Source of the DNA: Blasia pusilla
Taxonomy: Eukaryota > Marchantiophyta > Marchantiopsida > Blasiales
NCBI GenBank assembly: GCA_050084515.1
Contig: CM114273.1
Coordinates: 18,166,001-18,230,000, forward strand
Length of the DNA stretch: 64,000 nt
Direction: 5' to 3'
The notes beneath the pieces are model-generated. The model had not been told where the DNA came from. It made no database searches and saw only the letters and a program-made list of their open reading frames with translations. Of the stretch, positions 1 to 11,900 are shown piece by piece. A program made the translations under genes and the position numbers. Each line of letters starts with the position of its first letter. The first letter of the stretch is position 1.

Positions 1-554
1 AATCCACGGTTTAGGTTATTTTTCAAAACTTTTAAGTGTCATTTAAAATCAATTCCGAGCTAGTTTGTTGGTTTAATTAGAATGCAAGTGATCCTCTTAT
101 TTGCTTGAAAATTTCGAAAAGGAGAGGAGTTTGCAAAATGAGGGGACACTCTCTGGAAATAATATGGAAATTCCTACGATTATCCTCTGTGTGATGCTAG
201 CTAAATTTAGGGATAATATATGGTTATTTTTTCCTCTAAATTTATATGGAATTTTTAATTGCGGGCAATAGCAAGTTTCATCTTTCTCATATGTTGTTAA
301 GAAATTTGAACCATAGTAATTTTTCATCTTGAACTATAATTAAACCATAGTAAGGCCAATGAAGTGGACTAGGGGTGACTACTACACAATTTCCACTAAA
401 TCGTGGTAAATGAAGGTTTCTTCTTGTTGGGAAAATTAGCGAAGATATAGTTGTTGGATGCATCTAAAGCCCATTTTTCCCTAGAGTGGGAACCAAAAAA
501 AAATTGCCACGTCGAGCCAACTAGCCTAGAAAGTTACCAGGGAACTAGTTATGA

Positions 555-1670
555 AAATGAATTTGAAGAATGTATTTCTTATTGGAGATTTTGATGAGAA
601 GTCTACGTAGTCCTTGGATATAAGCTTCTTAATTATCCTTCTTTGCTTTGTAAATTGATAAATGCTCTTTATGAACCGAAACAAGCTCCAAGAGTTGCAG
701 ATGATAAGATCAAAAAAAATTCCTAAAGACTCTTGGATTTTAGGTTTTAGTTCCAATTACTCACTCTATTCATTGAGATTTGAAGGACATCTTCTTCTTA
801 TGATTATCTATGTTAATGATCTCATTGTGGTTGGTAGCAACAAGCATGTGATATTAAAGATTAATATCAAAGTGTAGTTACAAAGAGTGTTTGAGTTGAA
901 AGAGTTGGGAAAGCTTAAGAACGTGTTGGTGTAGAGATCATAAAGGACGGAGGTAATAAATGGCTACTTTAGCACCACTATCTTCTTAAAAAGATTTTTG
1001 AGTTCGGCATAACAATGTACAAGCCTATCTTGATGCTATTGGACCTTAGAGTTGAAGTTTAGCATATATGAAAGTGATGAGGTAAATAATACCAACAATG
1101 AAATGTATCATGTTATGGTGGGAAGCTTGATCCATTCAACTATCCTAATTTGGTGACTGGTTTTTATGCTTTATGCAATCAATATAGAAACCCCATCTTG
1201 ATGCGATGAGGTAGATTGTGAGATGTAGAAAGATTGCAATCATGTTTGGACTTCACTACTTATCCTTTGAATCCCTGGAGTTCCATGGATATAAAGATTC
1301 GGATTAGATAAAGAGCGCCTTGAGAGAAGATCCACTTCTAGATATGTATTCAGATGTGGAGGTATTGTTGTAAGTTAGACGTCCAAGAAAGAAACAATTA
1401 TTGCCTTATCTTCATAAAAAGTTAAATACAAAGGGGCAACCATGGTACCATGCAATCATTATGGTTAAATAATATACTTGTAGATATAGTCTTAGAATGT
1501 CCACATCCAAATATCATATATGTAGATAATGCTAGTAATATTCAATGGAATTTGGAAAGTAATAAAATTTTTCATGTATTGTAAACTTTAAGTATAATAC
1601 AATCAAGTGCATTATCATTTCATTAGAGAGTAACATCTTAGGAAGCAAAATAATGCTTACATATATGAAC
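555..1670 (+). pseudogene. Ty1/copia reverse transcriptase-RNase H remnant
   Basis: A heavily decayed copia pol fragment. Near 555-600 the frame reads like the RT block around the first catalytic Asp of copia elements (MNLKNVFL, with the Asp replaced by Asn). Near 660-710 it gives LYEPKQAP, the usual LYGLKQAP block. Near 805-835 it gives IYVNDLIVVGS, the YVDD catalytic box with Asp changed to Asn. Near 1115-1140 MVGSLIH matches the block after RT, and near 1380-1540 SKK...ALSS and YVDNAS match RNase H. The order is collinear with an intact copia pol, but stops and frameshifts lie between every block, so no product is expected. The 5' part (gag, protease, integrase) is not seen; the fragment may be cut off by the window or deleted. 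Confidence 0.8.
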
Positions 1671-1771
1671 GTATATTAACAATTTGCTCAAATATTCAAC
1701 AATGCATGATCTATACATAATTTAGATTTCTTTATATTCCATTTAGGTTTAAACGATGTATGATCAAGTTT

Positions 1772-1790
1772 GAGGGGGACTAATGATACA
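1772..1790 (+). other. Copia polypurine tract and possible 3' LTR start
   Basis: The purine run GAGGGGGA at 1772-1779 lies about 100 bp after the last RNase H-like block, where a copia element primes plus-strand synthesis. A TG dinucleotide at 1784 could be the first base of the 3' LTR. The far end of that LTR could not be located, and no second LTR lies in the window. Confidence 0.45.
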
Positions 1791-2269
1791 AGCCCAATCT
1801 CAAGATTGCTCTTAGAGCTTAGCACAATGAGATTTAGAGTGATAAATCGTATATATATAAGGTCACTTGAACTTATGGGCAACTCTTCTTGTCCCTTAGC
1901 TATCTCTATATCGATAGAAAGGAATGGGGCCACTTACACCCCTCATCTTTGAGAAGATAGCTGCAAGTGATATGGAGTTGAGGGCATTATCAAAATCTAC
2001 TTAGATAACCACCCAATTTGGATGTATATTGAAAGAAGCCCTCGAACCCAATCTCAGCATATTACAATCCACTAGGTGGTCATTCCAAAACCATATAAAC
2101 ATAGGTATAATTGGGAGGCCTCATGATCTTGCAAAGTGATAGTGTCACTTACAAACCTCAAGGGAACCACATTGGCAATCGGGAAAATCCCTCCACCACC
2201 CTTGAATAACATCTAGAGTTACCATGTCCCCAACACTAGGGCCATTGCTATTGGAATCTCCCATAATAT
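1791..2269. other. Gene-free stretch, probably decayed LTR
   Basis: No coding region, RNA gene or clear repeat is visible. The first few hundred bases may be the decayed 3' LTR of the copia remnant immediately upstream. Confidence 0.4.
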
Positions 2270-2405
2270 AGCATTACTACGTTTGGAGCAACTTTGAGAG
2301 CCCCAAGAGAAGTTATCTAGCATCACTACATTTGGAGTAATTTTGAGAGCCCCAAGAGAAGTTATCTAGCATTACTACATTTGGAGCAACTTTGAGAACC
2401 CCTAA
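2270..2405. repeat. Tandem repeat, about three 49-bp copies
   Basis: The block AGTTATCTAG recurs at 2311 and 2360, giving a 49-bp period. A partial copy precedes and another follows. Each unit contains TTTGGAG and GAGAGCCCC. The third copy is degenerate. Confidence 0.85.
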
Positions 2406-2425
2406 AGAAGAAGAGAATAGCAACC

Positions 2426-2474
2426 ATGGGATTTTTAAGCAACAAAATGCAATTTTGTTGCTTAAAAATCCCAT
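2426..2474. repeat. Perfect 23-bp hairpin with 3-nt loop
   Basis: Positions 2426-2448 are exactly complementary to 2452-2474, leaving the loop GCA at 2449-2451. A perfect stem with a three-base loop is unlikely by chance. It lies directly after the 49-bp repeat and 160 bp upstream of the tRNA gene. It could be a small foldback or a recent inverted duplication; no gene contains it. Confidence 0.9.
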
Positions 2475-2633
2475 CGTATAGTCGCAATGCCTCGTTGTAC
2501 GATATTTGGATCCCAATAGAGCCTTAACGAACTCGCAAAAGACTCCGAACGTAAGTTAGTATGAATTATAAATGTTTTTTCACCTTGTTGTCTTAAGTAC
2601 TAGTAAAAAATGTCCTAAGGTGTGGAGCAACAG

Positions 2634-2704
2634 GCATCGGTGGTCTAGGGGTAGAATAGTTCCCTGCCACGGAACAGACCAGGGTTCGATTCCCGGCCGA
2701 TGCA
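2634..2704 (+). tRNA. tRNA-Gly (anticodon GCC)
   Basis: A complete cloverleaf is visible. The acceptor arms are GCATCGG (2634-2640) and CCGATGC (2697-2703) with discriminator A at 2704. The D-arm contains GGTCTAGGGGTAGAAT, with the internal A box. The anticodon stem GTTCC/GGAAC encloses the loop CTGCCAC, so the anticodon GCC is at 2666-2668. The T-arm contains GGTTCGATTCC, which is the B box. There is no intron and CCA is not encoded, as expected for a plant nuclear tRNA gene. It would decode GGC and GGT glycine codons. A T-run 22 bp downstream would end polymerase III transcription. Confidence 0.97.
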
Positions 2705-2725
2705 CCCAAATAGTACCGTTATACG

Positions 2726-2731
2726 TTTTTT
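2726..2731 (+). terminator. RNA polymerase III terminator of tRNA-Gly
   Basis: Six T residues begin 22 bp after the tRNA discriminator base, the usual polymerase III stop signal. Confidence 0.7.
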
Positions 2732-4900
2732 GGTGAAGTCTTGTGGACCTAAGTGATAATGTCGTTAGTTTACGTGCCTCAGGTTTTCTGCAGTGAGATT
2801 CTGTGGTCGTCACTACGGTCAGGTGTGTGAACATCACTCTTTGTCTTCAGGAGGGTGCAGGACTCGTCGAGAGCTTGGAAGTTCTGGTTACTCGCTCTGT
2901 CCAATGAAATACGTACCTGTTTAATCGAGAATCATGACTTGAAGGCAGGCCTCGAATCGTTAATTGTCGATCAATCACCGAAACCCGCGGAGAGTTTTGA
3001 CAGAAGACATGTAGATCACTCTTTCTATGGTCGAGAACCTAAACGCATGGAAATTCAAAGCTCGTAAACAAGTTGGAACAGTTGCATGAGGGTTTTGGAC
3101 TCCATATTCAAACTTCGACCAGAGGGGACAGAACTGGCCGACTGCACTTCGACTATGAATTACATGTTTTCTCTTGCACTTGGGACGTAGAACTGAAAGG
3201 CGCAACGGCAAGGAATTTCCATCTCGGCCGAGTATTCTGCTTCGGAACCGCTCTGCTTTGACTTCGGTTTTGAAAATGTGCTACATTCCAAGTACACTGG
3301 AAGGTGGAACGCAGTCACTCATCTCGTGTATATTTTCAGGATCGGAACATATACATCACCGCGAGGACGTCATATCATGACATCGGAAATCCGGAACCTG
3401 GATGGAAGGCCTCTGAAGATCGTGATCCACTTAAGTCGTCTAAGTAATAGCTTGTAAAATCAAATTGTCTACAGTTCGGATCCTGTTTATGTAAGTCAGC
3501 GTTGTACATGTACTACACATAGTGTACCAGTGGAGTTTCGATTATTACGTCACAATGCTTATGATCAAAGCTGCTCTCACTTGCGACGTATGGTGTCGGT
3601 CAAGTTGTCGAGAACTGTTGAAGTCTGGAAATTACGACTGAACTAGCGATCAAAAGTTTGAGAAAGAACGAGAAAGGGGATCGTGGAAGAGAGAGCTCAC
3701 TATACCTTTCAATGAATGAAAGGTATAGTGAGTGGTTTCGAAATAGTAGCTCAAAACGTTCTAATCTGGAAAGTTTTATGCCCATGCGCTTATTAATTCC
3801 AGAACCGTCATGAAATTTGACAGTGGTTTCAAAAGCTTGTGCATAGACGCCAAAAGATGAACGCCCACTGGGATTGTTACGACTTCCAACAGTCCCGTCG
3901 ATGACCATTGTTCGACAGCTTCGAGTTCTGGTTCGGCGGGCAGGGCATGGCGAGGGAGGACAGCTCCAGAGCTAGAATATGATGGTTTCGAAGTCGGTGT
4001 TCTAAAAGAGATCTGCACCGCGTCCTATATTTTGTGGCTGAAAGTTTCCGTCCGTGCTTTACATTTCCTTGGGATCTTACTCCACGTTTCGTAATTGTGT
4101 ACTTCTCGCGTCACTGTTTCTTATCTTGTATCATGGTTTAGGTCGGCCCTATCTGGATTCTGGCTGAGGTCCAGAGCTCGTGCATTGCATGTGAATATGA
4201 CGTACTTGGATGCTTTCTCCTTTAAGCCATCTCGTGTAAACGTTTACCCTCCAGTGCCATCCAAAAATGACTCGGAGTTTGCCGTTGTATCCGGAGCCCC
4301 AGTGAAAGAAAGTCACAAAGTTAGCCACCTCTTGAAGTTCTTACTTTCAGTCACTGTGATGCGTAGAGCCGACATCGTGCTGCAATCGTGATCCGAATTT
4401 GGTGCTGATTGATTTGTATACGACCCCGAGAGGTTAAGAGGCTGATCATGAACACCAGCTGCACCTACAGCGTTGAGACTTGCTTTAACTCTCCGTAATT
4501 ATCTTACACCTCGAGATTTCAGACCCTCAGGCTGGGTAGTCTCAAGGAATAGTCCTCCTTGTCTGGAATTCGGCCTTCTGGAATCCGAGTTCGAACAGCT
4601 TTAATCAGGCGGTAGGAGTAGCCAGAGCGGGTGCTGCAGAAGAGGTGTGATTTCCATAGAGGAAACTTGTCACTGGCGATATCAGAACCGGCCAGTTACA
4701 TAGAGTGCGATTTAGAATTCGGTCCGCGGTTCCTGTCCGCAGCGGCAGTGAAGGAACATGTATACGGCCATCCGACTATTCAAAGGGCATCGGCGAAACT
4801 CGTTCATGGGAGGAGCCTCCAGGATATCCACATATTCGTGTAAGAAATATCTTGAGGTGCCATCATTACTCACTGAAGGTTTGGAGATCAATCATCGGAG
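2732..4900. other. Gene-free, moderately GC-rich stretch
   Basis: Only short open frames on both strands, none with a recognisable domain. A perfect 16-bp hairpin (3696-3732) is listed separately. I see no RNA gene other than the flanking tRNA. Confidence 0.5.
3696..3732. repeat. Perfect 16-bp hairpin with 5-nt loop
   Basis: Positions 3696-3711 (CTCACTATACCTTTCA) pair without mismatch with 3717-3732 across the loop ATGAA. It sits in non-coding DNA with no partner gene. Confidence 0.85.
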
Positions 4901-5960
4901 AAGTTAGGCGACATCATTTGACCGGATCTAGCCTCGTTCCAAACACCGACATCTTTAGTAATTAAGAAATCTTGCGCACAATTGCGTCGTCAAACCCGGG
5001 CCATATACACAGAGAAGACCCCGGCAAGATCGCGTTGACGATCTGGGGAGATACATTAGCTTGAGCCTTGAGTAGCTCTCCATTGCTCGCTACGTTGGAA
5101 TCCAGAGCTCGTCGCACACTGATCGAAAAATTAGATCCGCACTCCCCGCCCCACCTTCCCGCCTACAGGCAGCGCAGTAGTGCCAGCACGGGCGAGCGTT
5201 TCCGAGATTCGGAGCCCGCCGGCGCCGAAACGAGTCCAAAGACTCATCACGATCAAAACTCTGCATTCTGCCTCCCTCGCTACCAATTCGAGCTTCAACC
5301 TAGCTTCCAAAACATCCGAGACTTACTAGTCAGAATCTATGTACAAACCTCTCGGGTTGACACGGCTCAGAATTGGGCCCGGTGCACCTCCACGGAAACT
5401 GGAGATACTTTTCGCAAGCAGACACAAGCTTTTCGGATTACCACGACGGCGCAAGATTCTTCCGGGTGCAGGCCCGCGATCAAACCTGTGGCTGTCTCCA
5501 CGCACATACACAGTGCCGAGGATTTTCGAGATTTTTGCGCCAAGATCTCCCTCTCCCTCACGCTACTCGCATCGGTTTTGAAAATGCAGTGCCTCCCACG
5601 TTCCCGTGTGATGTCAGTAGTTGAGGAATCCCTCGCGACTGCGTTACGCAGAGGACCTCGTCTACACAATCCCACCGCGCGCGCTCGTCTCTCAGGAACT
5701 TCTGCGCTGCTCTCATCGTCGAGAAGAGGAGAATGCGGGCCCCGCGCGTGCAAGACGTAGTGAGTGTTACCCTCATCACGCCCGAGGCGCATAGATCCTG
5801 TCAGCTCAGTGCGCCAAGTCATTGCGAGGGAAGACGTGACCCCGTAAAACTCTCCACCACAGGTTACGCCATAGGCCAAATCATGCCGTGGGCGGCCTAT
5901 GCATGCATTCGATGCCATGCAAATATTTATTTATATCCTTATAGGGTGTCACGCACGTGT
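4901..5960. other. GC- and CpG-rich block, open on both strands, function unknown
   Basis: Base composition rises sharply here against AT-rich DNA on the right. A 230-codon frame is open on the plus strand at 5068-5760 (first codon TTG) and a 183-codon frame on the minus strand at 5367-5918. Neither has a recognisable domain. Both overlap, and open frames on both strands are common in GC-rich DNA. The block could be a promoter or unmethylated CpG region, or an exon of a gene I cannot recognise. I do not call a CDS. Confidence 0.3.
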
Positions 5961-7004
5961 CTTTTAGGCCAATAGTCTTTTTTCATATTTTATCTTTCGA
6001 TTTTGAAACGGGTCCTAAAAATAATTTATGAGTGTTATAATAAATACTAACAAAGTAATGAGATAAGAAACATCCATCCTAAACTCAATTATCCATTTTA
6101 TTATAAAAACAAATTTCAAAAGAGGAAAAAAAACATTTCAAAAGAGGAGTCAAAAAATGTATAATGGAATGCAAAAAGAAAATGGCAAGTAGCCAACGCA
6201 AACACCGACTCAACGAGTTACACGATTGATAGCTTGAAAGAAATACGACAAGAACACTAGTGGTTAGTCAAACGTGAACGGACGACGAGGCGATCGACCC
6301 CCCACCATCTCCACACGACGTATCAAGATTCAACCACCACATCACCTAGTGTATGGAACAATAACCCGAATCCACCTCAAAACATAACAAGATCAATTCT
6401 CCGACGAGAGGTTGATCTTGTTTAAGAGATAAGAGAAGATAAAATTGTAACAAGGATCATATTTTATTACGATGGATCCATTAGGAGAGGGGAAATGATT
6501 TATAATTTTGGGAGAGGGGAGATGGTTTACTTCATGAGAGTTATTTTCAGGAATGAGTACGATATTAGGGCATCTCATGTAGTACGTACATCCTCTCCCC
6601 CCATGATCGTAAAACCAGGATATCTCACTTTTACACCTTGGGGTTACTAACTCTGTATGGTGCCATACATATTCTTTAAGGCGTATCCACTTATGCGATG
6701 TAGAGGAAAATGGTACGTGGTGTCTCATCATATGCACTCACGAGATGAACTATTGCATTTGCCACTACCACTAGAAGAAATCCTTAGTTTTATGACCAGA
6801 TTTTATGACTCACATGAGTAATATATCAACATAAATGACTAGAAATGACTAGTTACTTATAGAGACACGAAAGCCAAGTCATATCTTCCACATAGTTTGA
6901 AGGACTAGCATGGTTTGTTGACATAGCATGAAAATACAAGTCATATTAACATGATTATCGTGTCATGTAGAGGATGTGGCAAGTAATTTGATGACATGAA
7001 TTAA
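5961..7004. other. Gene-free AT-rich stretch
   Basis: No coding region is supported. A possible CACTA-type transposon terminus (CACTAGAAGAAA at 6769-6780) followed by repeated ATGAC/ATGACTAG blocks to about 6990 is discussed under findings. Confidence 0.4.
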
Positions 7005-7017
7005 TTGAAAAAAACTT

Positions 7018-7245
7018 TCATCCAACCATATGCCCCATCCTCCATCCGTCTATCTATTCCTCCATCAATTATTTCCATCCATGTGCCACACTCTCTATTT
7101 GGATCCTTCCCACCTTCCATCTCTCATCTGTCCATAAATTCCGTTTTTCCATTCTTACTCCATCCATTCACCCCATCTAGCCATGCGTCCCACCCTCTAT
7201 CTGTCCATCAACTCCTTTTCCATCCACACTCCATCCATTAATAAC
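7018..7245 (+). repeat. Pyrimidine-rich CCATC-type degenerate repeat
   Basis: TCCATC/CCATCC words recur throughout, making a Ser/Pro/His-rich open frame that is a by-product of the repeat. The copies are degenerate and no exact period holds across the array. Confidence 0.6.
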
Positions 7246-7829
7246 ACCAATTTTGACATTCCAAGCGAATTAAAATATTTCTGGGTTTTTCGACTTTCTT
7301 GAAGTCATGCTTACAAGTAAAATAAGGACTTAAGTCCATTTAAATATGACCAATATTCAAGTTCTTTTGCAACCAATCAAGTCTCTTTTAGTCGCCGACA
7401 GCCTATATAGTATGATCTTGAAGTTAAAACGTTAAGAATGATGTTGACAAGGTTTATTTTGTTCGTTTCTTTGGACATCTCCGGAGAGCGAAGGCTAGCG
7501 TGAGATGTGGTTAAAGTCTTCGTACACCCGTCAGAGAAATATTTGCAACATAAACTAATTTATTTTGCGACTTCACAATAAAGGAGGTGGCGGACGATTG
7601 AATGCAGACTTTGCCAAGGTTCGTGCGTTTGTCAGCCACATCGGAGCTTAAGACCAAATTCCAAAGCATTCTCAAGTAAAGAAACAAATAATCTTGGCCT
7701 TATGGACCCTCTGCCCCAACCCCACTTCTCCCCAGCCAACAAGAATCTGTAAAGTCCTGCTAGTGGTAGACCTACTACTTCTCGCTGAAGGAGCTGTTCG
7801 GGCTTTGGAATACATCCTACTCACATTTC

Positions 7830-8440
7830 TACGACATTTGGAACTATTATTCCATTGGAAGGTTATTGAATGGTGTTTGGAACTCTAGTTCCAAATGAGC
7901 TCGGAAGTTTTTGGTTTCTACCAGTCGAGATAGCCCTGAAGTTCAGAGCGCAATGTGCTGGTTTGGCCCCTGAGAAGCTCCCACCGAGTGCGAAGAAAAA
8001 GCAATTGGAACTCTAGTTCCAAATGAGCTCGGAACTACATTTGTTGCTGACCCATTGGGATCTTGGGAGCATGCCCTTCGGAACTATAATTCCAACGGAG
8101 GATGGGGATTTCCCTTTACCGGACGTCTTCTATGGCCGGAATTGGATCTTAGGATCCGATTTGACTCAGACTAAGTTTGGCTCCAAAAGACGTTCAGCGG
8201 TGCAACAGTTTAGGACACAATCAGAAGTAGGGTTCTGATTAAATGTTACCAAACGCCTTCTGCGGCCGGAATTGGATCTTAGGATCCAATTGGACTCTGA
8301 CTAAGTTTGGCTCCTAATAACTTTCAACGAGCGCGGCAGTTTGGGACACAATCAGAACTTAAGTTTCGATTCTACAATTATTCCCGACGAAGGGATCTCT
8401 GGAGCAGGCTTATTGGAACTACAGTTCCAATTGATCTAGA
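7830..8440. repeat. Tandem array, period about 130 bp, carrying GGAACT-NN-AGTTCC
   Basis: The palindrome GGAACTCTAGTTCC occurs at 7879-7892 and 8007-8020 (128 bp apart) with the same flanking AAATGAGCTCGGAA. The block GGCCGGAATTGGATC occurs near 8132 and 8262 (about 130 bp). Variant palindromes (GGAACTATAATTCC near 8080, GGAACTACAGTTCC near 8415) fall in the other units. The array forms the left side of an island sharing this palindrome up to about 22 kb. Confidence 0.75.
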
Positions 8441-8919
8441 GGATGGCAATGTTGAGGATGCAAGCTCTAGAATAAGAAACTGGACACACATGTCACATAA
8501 CAAGTCCATCGCACGATCATTAGATGACAATAAATATGCTCATTGAATAGATAAGATTTGGAACTCAAGTTACAATTCGGGATGATTAAAAAATATACCC
8601 AAATATCACATGGCTTCACAATCTTTAGCTTCCACTTTGTGCAATATGTTACAGTTCTTGTAATCTTAGCTTCCACTCTCTACAATAGGTTACAATTCCC
8701 GCTGTACATGACAACAAATATCTAGTACCAGAGAATTTACAACTGGTGACAATACATTTCCAATCGGAGGAGATTCTCATCCGTTGCTATATCTGTGACA
8801 TCGATGCGCTCAAACCTGGGAAACATACTTCCTTAATCCATTTGCTTCAATATGCTACATTTCACGTTCTATTTACAAATGTACCCAATGGCATCAAAGT
8901 AGAGTGTCATTTCAGCTAT

Positions 8920-11900
8920 CTATGACCCTCGGTGAGGTCTCTTCTTGCTCAATCGCAAGAGTGTCTCATCCGTGGCAAGGTCGGTAATCTCTTCCTGAAC
9001 CTCACAGATAAACTTATTGAGTCCATCGACAAAGTAACTCCAACTAAACCTTCTCTCCCTCGGAGTCACAACAATCCTCGTGAAATCAATTTGGAGATCT
9101 TCCTTCAAGGTATGGTAGATAGCTTGGAACTTATCGTAATTCTTCTTCTGATACTCCTCGTCCAAATGGCGCAAGTCCATATCCCAGTCCTTAGACCCTT
9201 GCAGTAATGTAGCCGAAAAGATGATGCTTCAGTTTGTGCAGGCCGTACTCGTCAAGGAAAAAATGGGCAACTTCTTTCCCGCTCACCAACAAGCACTGTT
9301 TCGGTGGTTGTTGGAGATCATTCCCTTTCATGGAAGAGTCGAATATGTTATCCACCATAGTTGTAGCCTTGGAGTCAAAGAAGATTTGGTACACCTTCTT
9401 ACATTCCCGGTCCAGGCGAGAACCGAGAGTATCTACAATGGTGATCGACTTGGCTACAACCCTTAGAACAAAGTGATGGTCATGCAGGGTGACGATAAAC
9501 ACCTTCTCGGTTCCCTCGTACTGCACCATTTCGTTCCACACAGTGTCCATGCTCTCATCTAGCATGGCACCATAAGGGAAAACATCATAAATATAAGGTA
9601 GGGAGACATAACCCACAAAGCTCATGTCGGTATCAATGTAGATATGGAATGACCGTCTACCCTTCACACTCCACCCTGCTACGGACTCTAGGTCTAAGAA
9701 GCCGCTTTTATCAATGACGTCCTTGAGACCAGACCGATTCTCCCATTTTGCGTACAAGTGAGCCCCCAACTTCACAATGCCGTCAAGAACTCCAGCCGGG
9801 AGATATTTCTCTGTCGGATATTCCAAAGACCACCTGGCAGTAAGGAAGGCATTGATACTGCATGTTGGCCTCACATCTTCCATTGATATCTGATCCACGC
9901 TGCCAAAGATGATATCTACGGTGATCTCCGCTCTTGGACATTCCTTGCATACTGTATGAGTCAGCTGTCTAGGTACATTCTGGAATAAGACCGAGGCCTT
10001 TAGCTTTTCATGGATTTCTTGGAGAAGACGTTTACCATTACCGCCAGTAGAATGTGGCTTTGGAAAACCAATCCGCCTAGTACTAATAAAATGACTAACA
10101 CTCATCCCATCCAGGAAACTCTCTTTCATTATCAGAAGGTAAGAGAGAATAGAACCGGCCTCGCCATGATTTTTTTCGTCTCGGGGTCTCTGAAGTATAT
10201 TAAATTTTGGAAGGGCTGTAACGCTATTTGGATCATTCAAAAGGAGGGAATTGATCCCAATGTCCACCACGACTCTATTTTTTGGGTAGGAGAAGTTTCT
10301 AAACTCTCCAACACCGTAAAATAATTGTAGATCTTTCACATACTTTCAGAGACCCTTTGTCCCCTTTTGAACAGAGCAGTCCCACACAGACCAAAAAAAT
10401 TTGGCCTTCTTAACGAAAGATTCAGACAAATAGCACGAATGTGCTAGCCTCTCCAGCATTTCAAGTGCATCTTCTTTATTCATCGTGGTCCAAAACCCAT
10501 AATCATATTCTCTCTCTATCATGTTAGTTAGTATTCTGATGTAGGGGAGGACAAATACAACCCATCCATCTCCCGACATGAAGGCATTGTTTCCCCTAAG
10601 ACCGAGGGGATACCGTTCGCTAACCTTGTCCATAATTCAGAAAATAATTCCGTCAATTTTGAGGATAAGAAGAGGCCTAAGGGATTTGACCTATCCACCA
10701 ACCAATGGAAGATATTAGCCTCTCAAAGGGGGAATTAGAACCATAGTTCCATCATGCAATATTCATTCACTGAACATTCATGGTGCCAGTGCTTACCTTT
10801 ATGCCTGAAGGTCGGTGTCCAACATTTTGACTCGCAGCAGGCTCATTTGGTTCATAGTAGCGTCGGTAATCACCGAATTGCGCGAAACACTTTGATATTA
10901 GGAAAAATCAGAAATTTACACGTGTAAGATTAGTGCAGACTGGTTCACAATGGGTAGAAATTCACATTACCTTCCTACAATAAGAGGTCAAATCGCATTG
11001 TCGGATGAACTCCCACGGAGTCAAGAAGTGGCCGTTGGATATGCTCAGTTGCAGCAGTTCAACATAATGTGTCAACGATGTCATGAGAAAACTATCTTTT
11101 GATGATGATGCCTTCCATTTCGACACCGTCAGAAAATGCTGTACACTATCGTGGTGGTTCTTGTTTTCGACCACGTCAAAAAACAAAATATGTTGCTGGC
11201 TGTCCAAATCCAACCAACGTCTTGTTGCCTTGTCAAAATAGTTCAGTATTTTGAATGGATCCGCTCGACCTCCACGCAGACTGTCGTTTACACAAACCAA
11301 AGTAAACCCAACCGGGGGAAGATTCCTCTCTTGTAAGTGATCCGAAATTGCAGCCTCCATTCTCGCCAGACTATCTTCATTCTTACATGTCCACACGCCC
11401 AAAGCAAAGTAATCATTGGCTACGTGGAGAAAATCTCCACACCCAGGTCACATGCTAATACTTTTCAAGTTGCTAGAGTTTCGATAAGTAGGGCAAAAAA
11501 GCAGGACCTTGTGCGGTTCAAAAAGCAACATGATTTTACTAGATCTGGGCCTCAGATCTTCCTTTCATCAGAATCCAAAGAATCATACAAAAATACAAAG
11601 GCGATGCAAGGTTGTAGGAGAAAATGAAACATTACATGAAAATAGAAGTCCTGAACTCTCGAACTGGTAACATTACATTGACTGCTGCATCTCTCATGTG
11701 CTAAAGGGATGCAAGGGCAAAATCCTTATACTTCATAATACAATTGAAAGAAAGGTAGTCATAAGGGAATGAATGGGAATTGAAGTTCCGATTAAGATAT
11801 GAATGAAAATGACTATCACTTCAAGCTCCCCTAGGAACTAAAATCCAAAGATCTAATTTCGGCACTCATTCCCCTGATGGTTTCCAAAGAGGTTCTATCC

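Noticed and set aside
5068-5760. 230-codon plus-strand ORF as a gene
   Set aside because: Its first codon is TTG, it has no recognisable domain, and an overlapping minus-strand frame of similar length is equally open in the GC-rich block.
9191-10339. Ulp1-type (C48) cysteine protease domain, from the DHHF...VDTLG wording
   Set aside because: The His-Asp spacing is suggestive, but no Gln plus catalytic Cys box follows, and the whole motif order fits the C-terminal region of plant NT-C2 proteins better.
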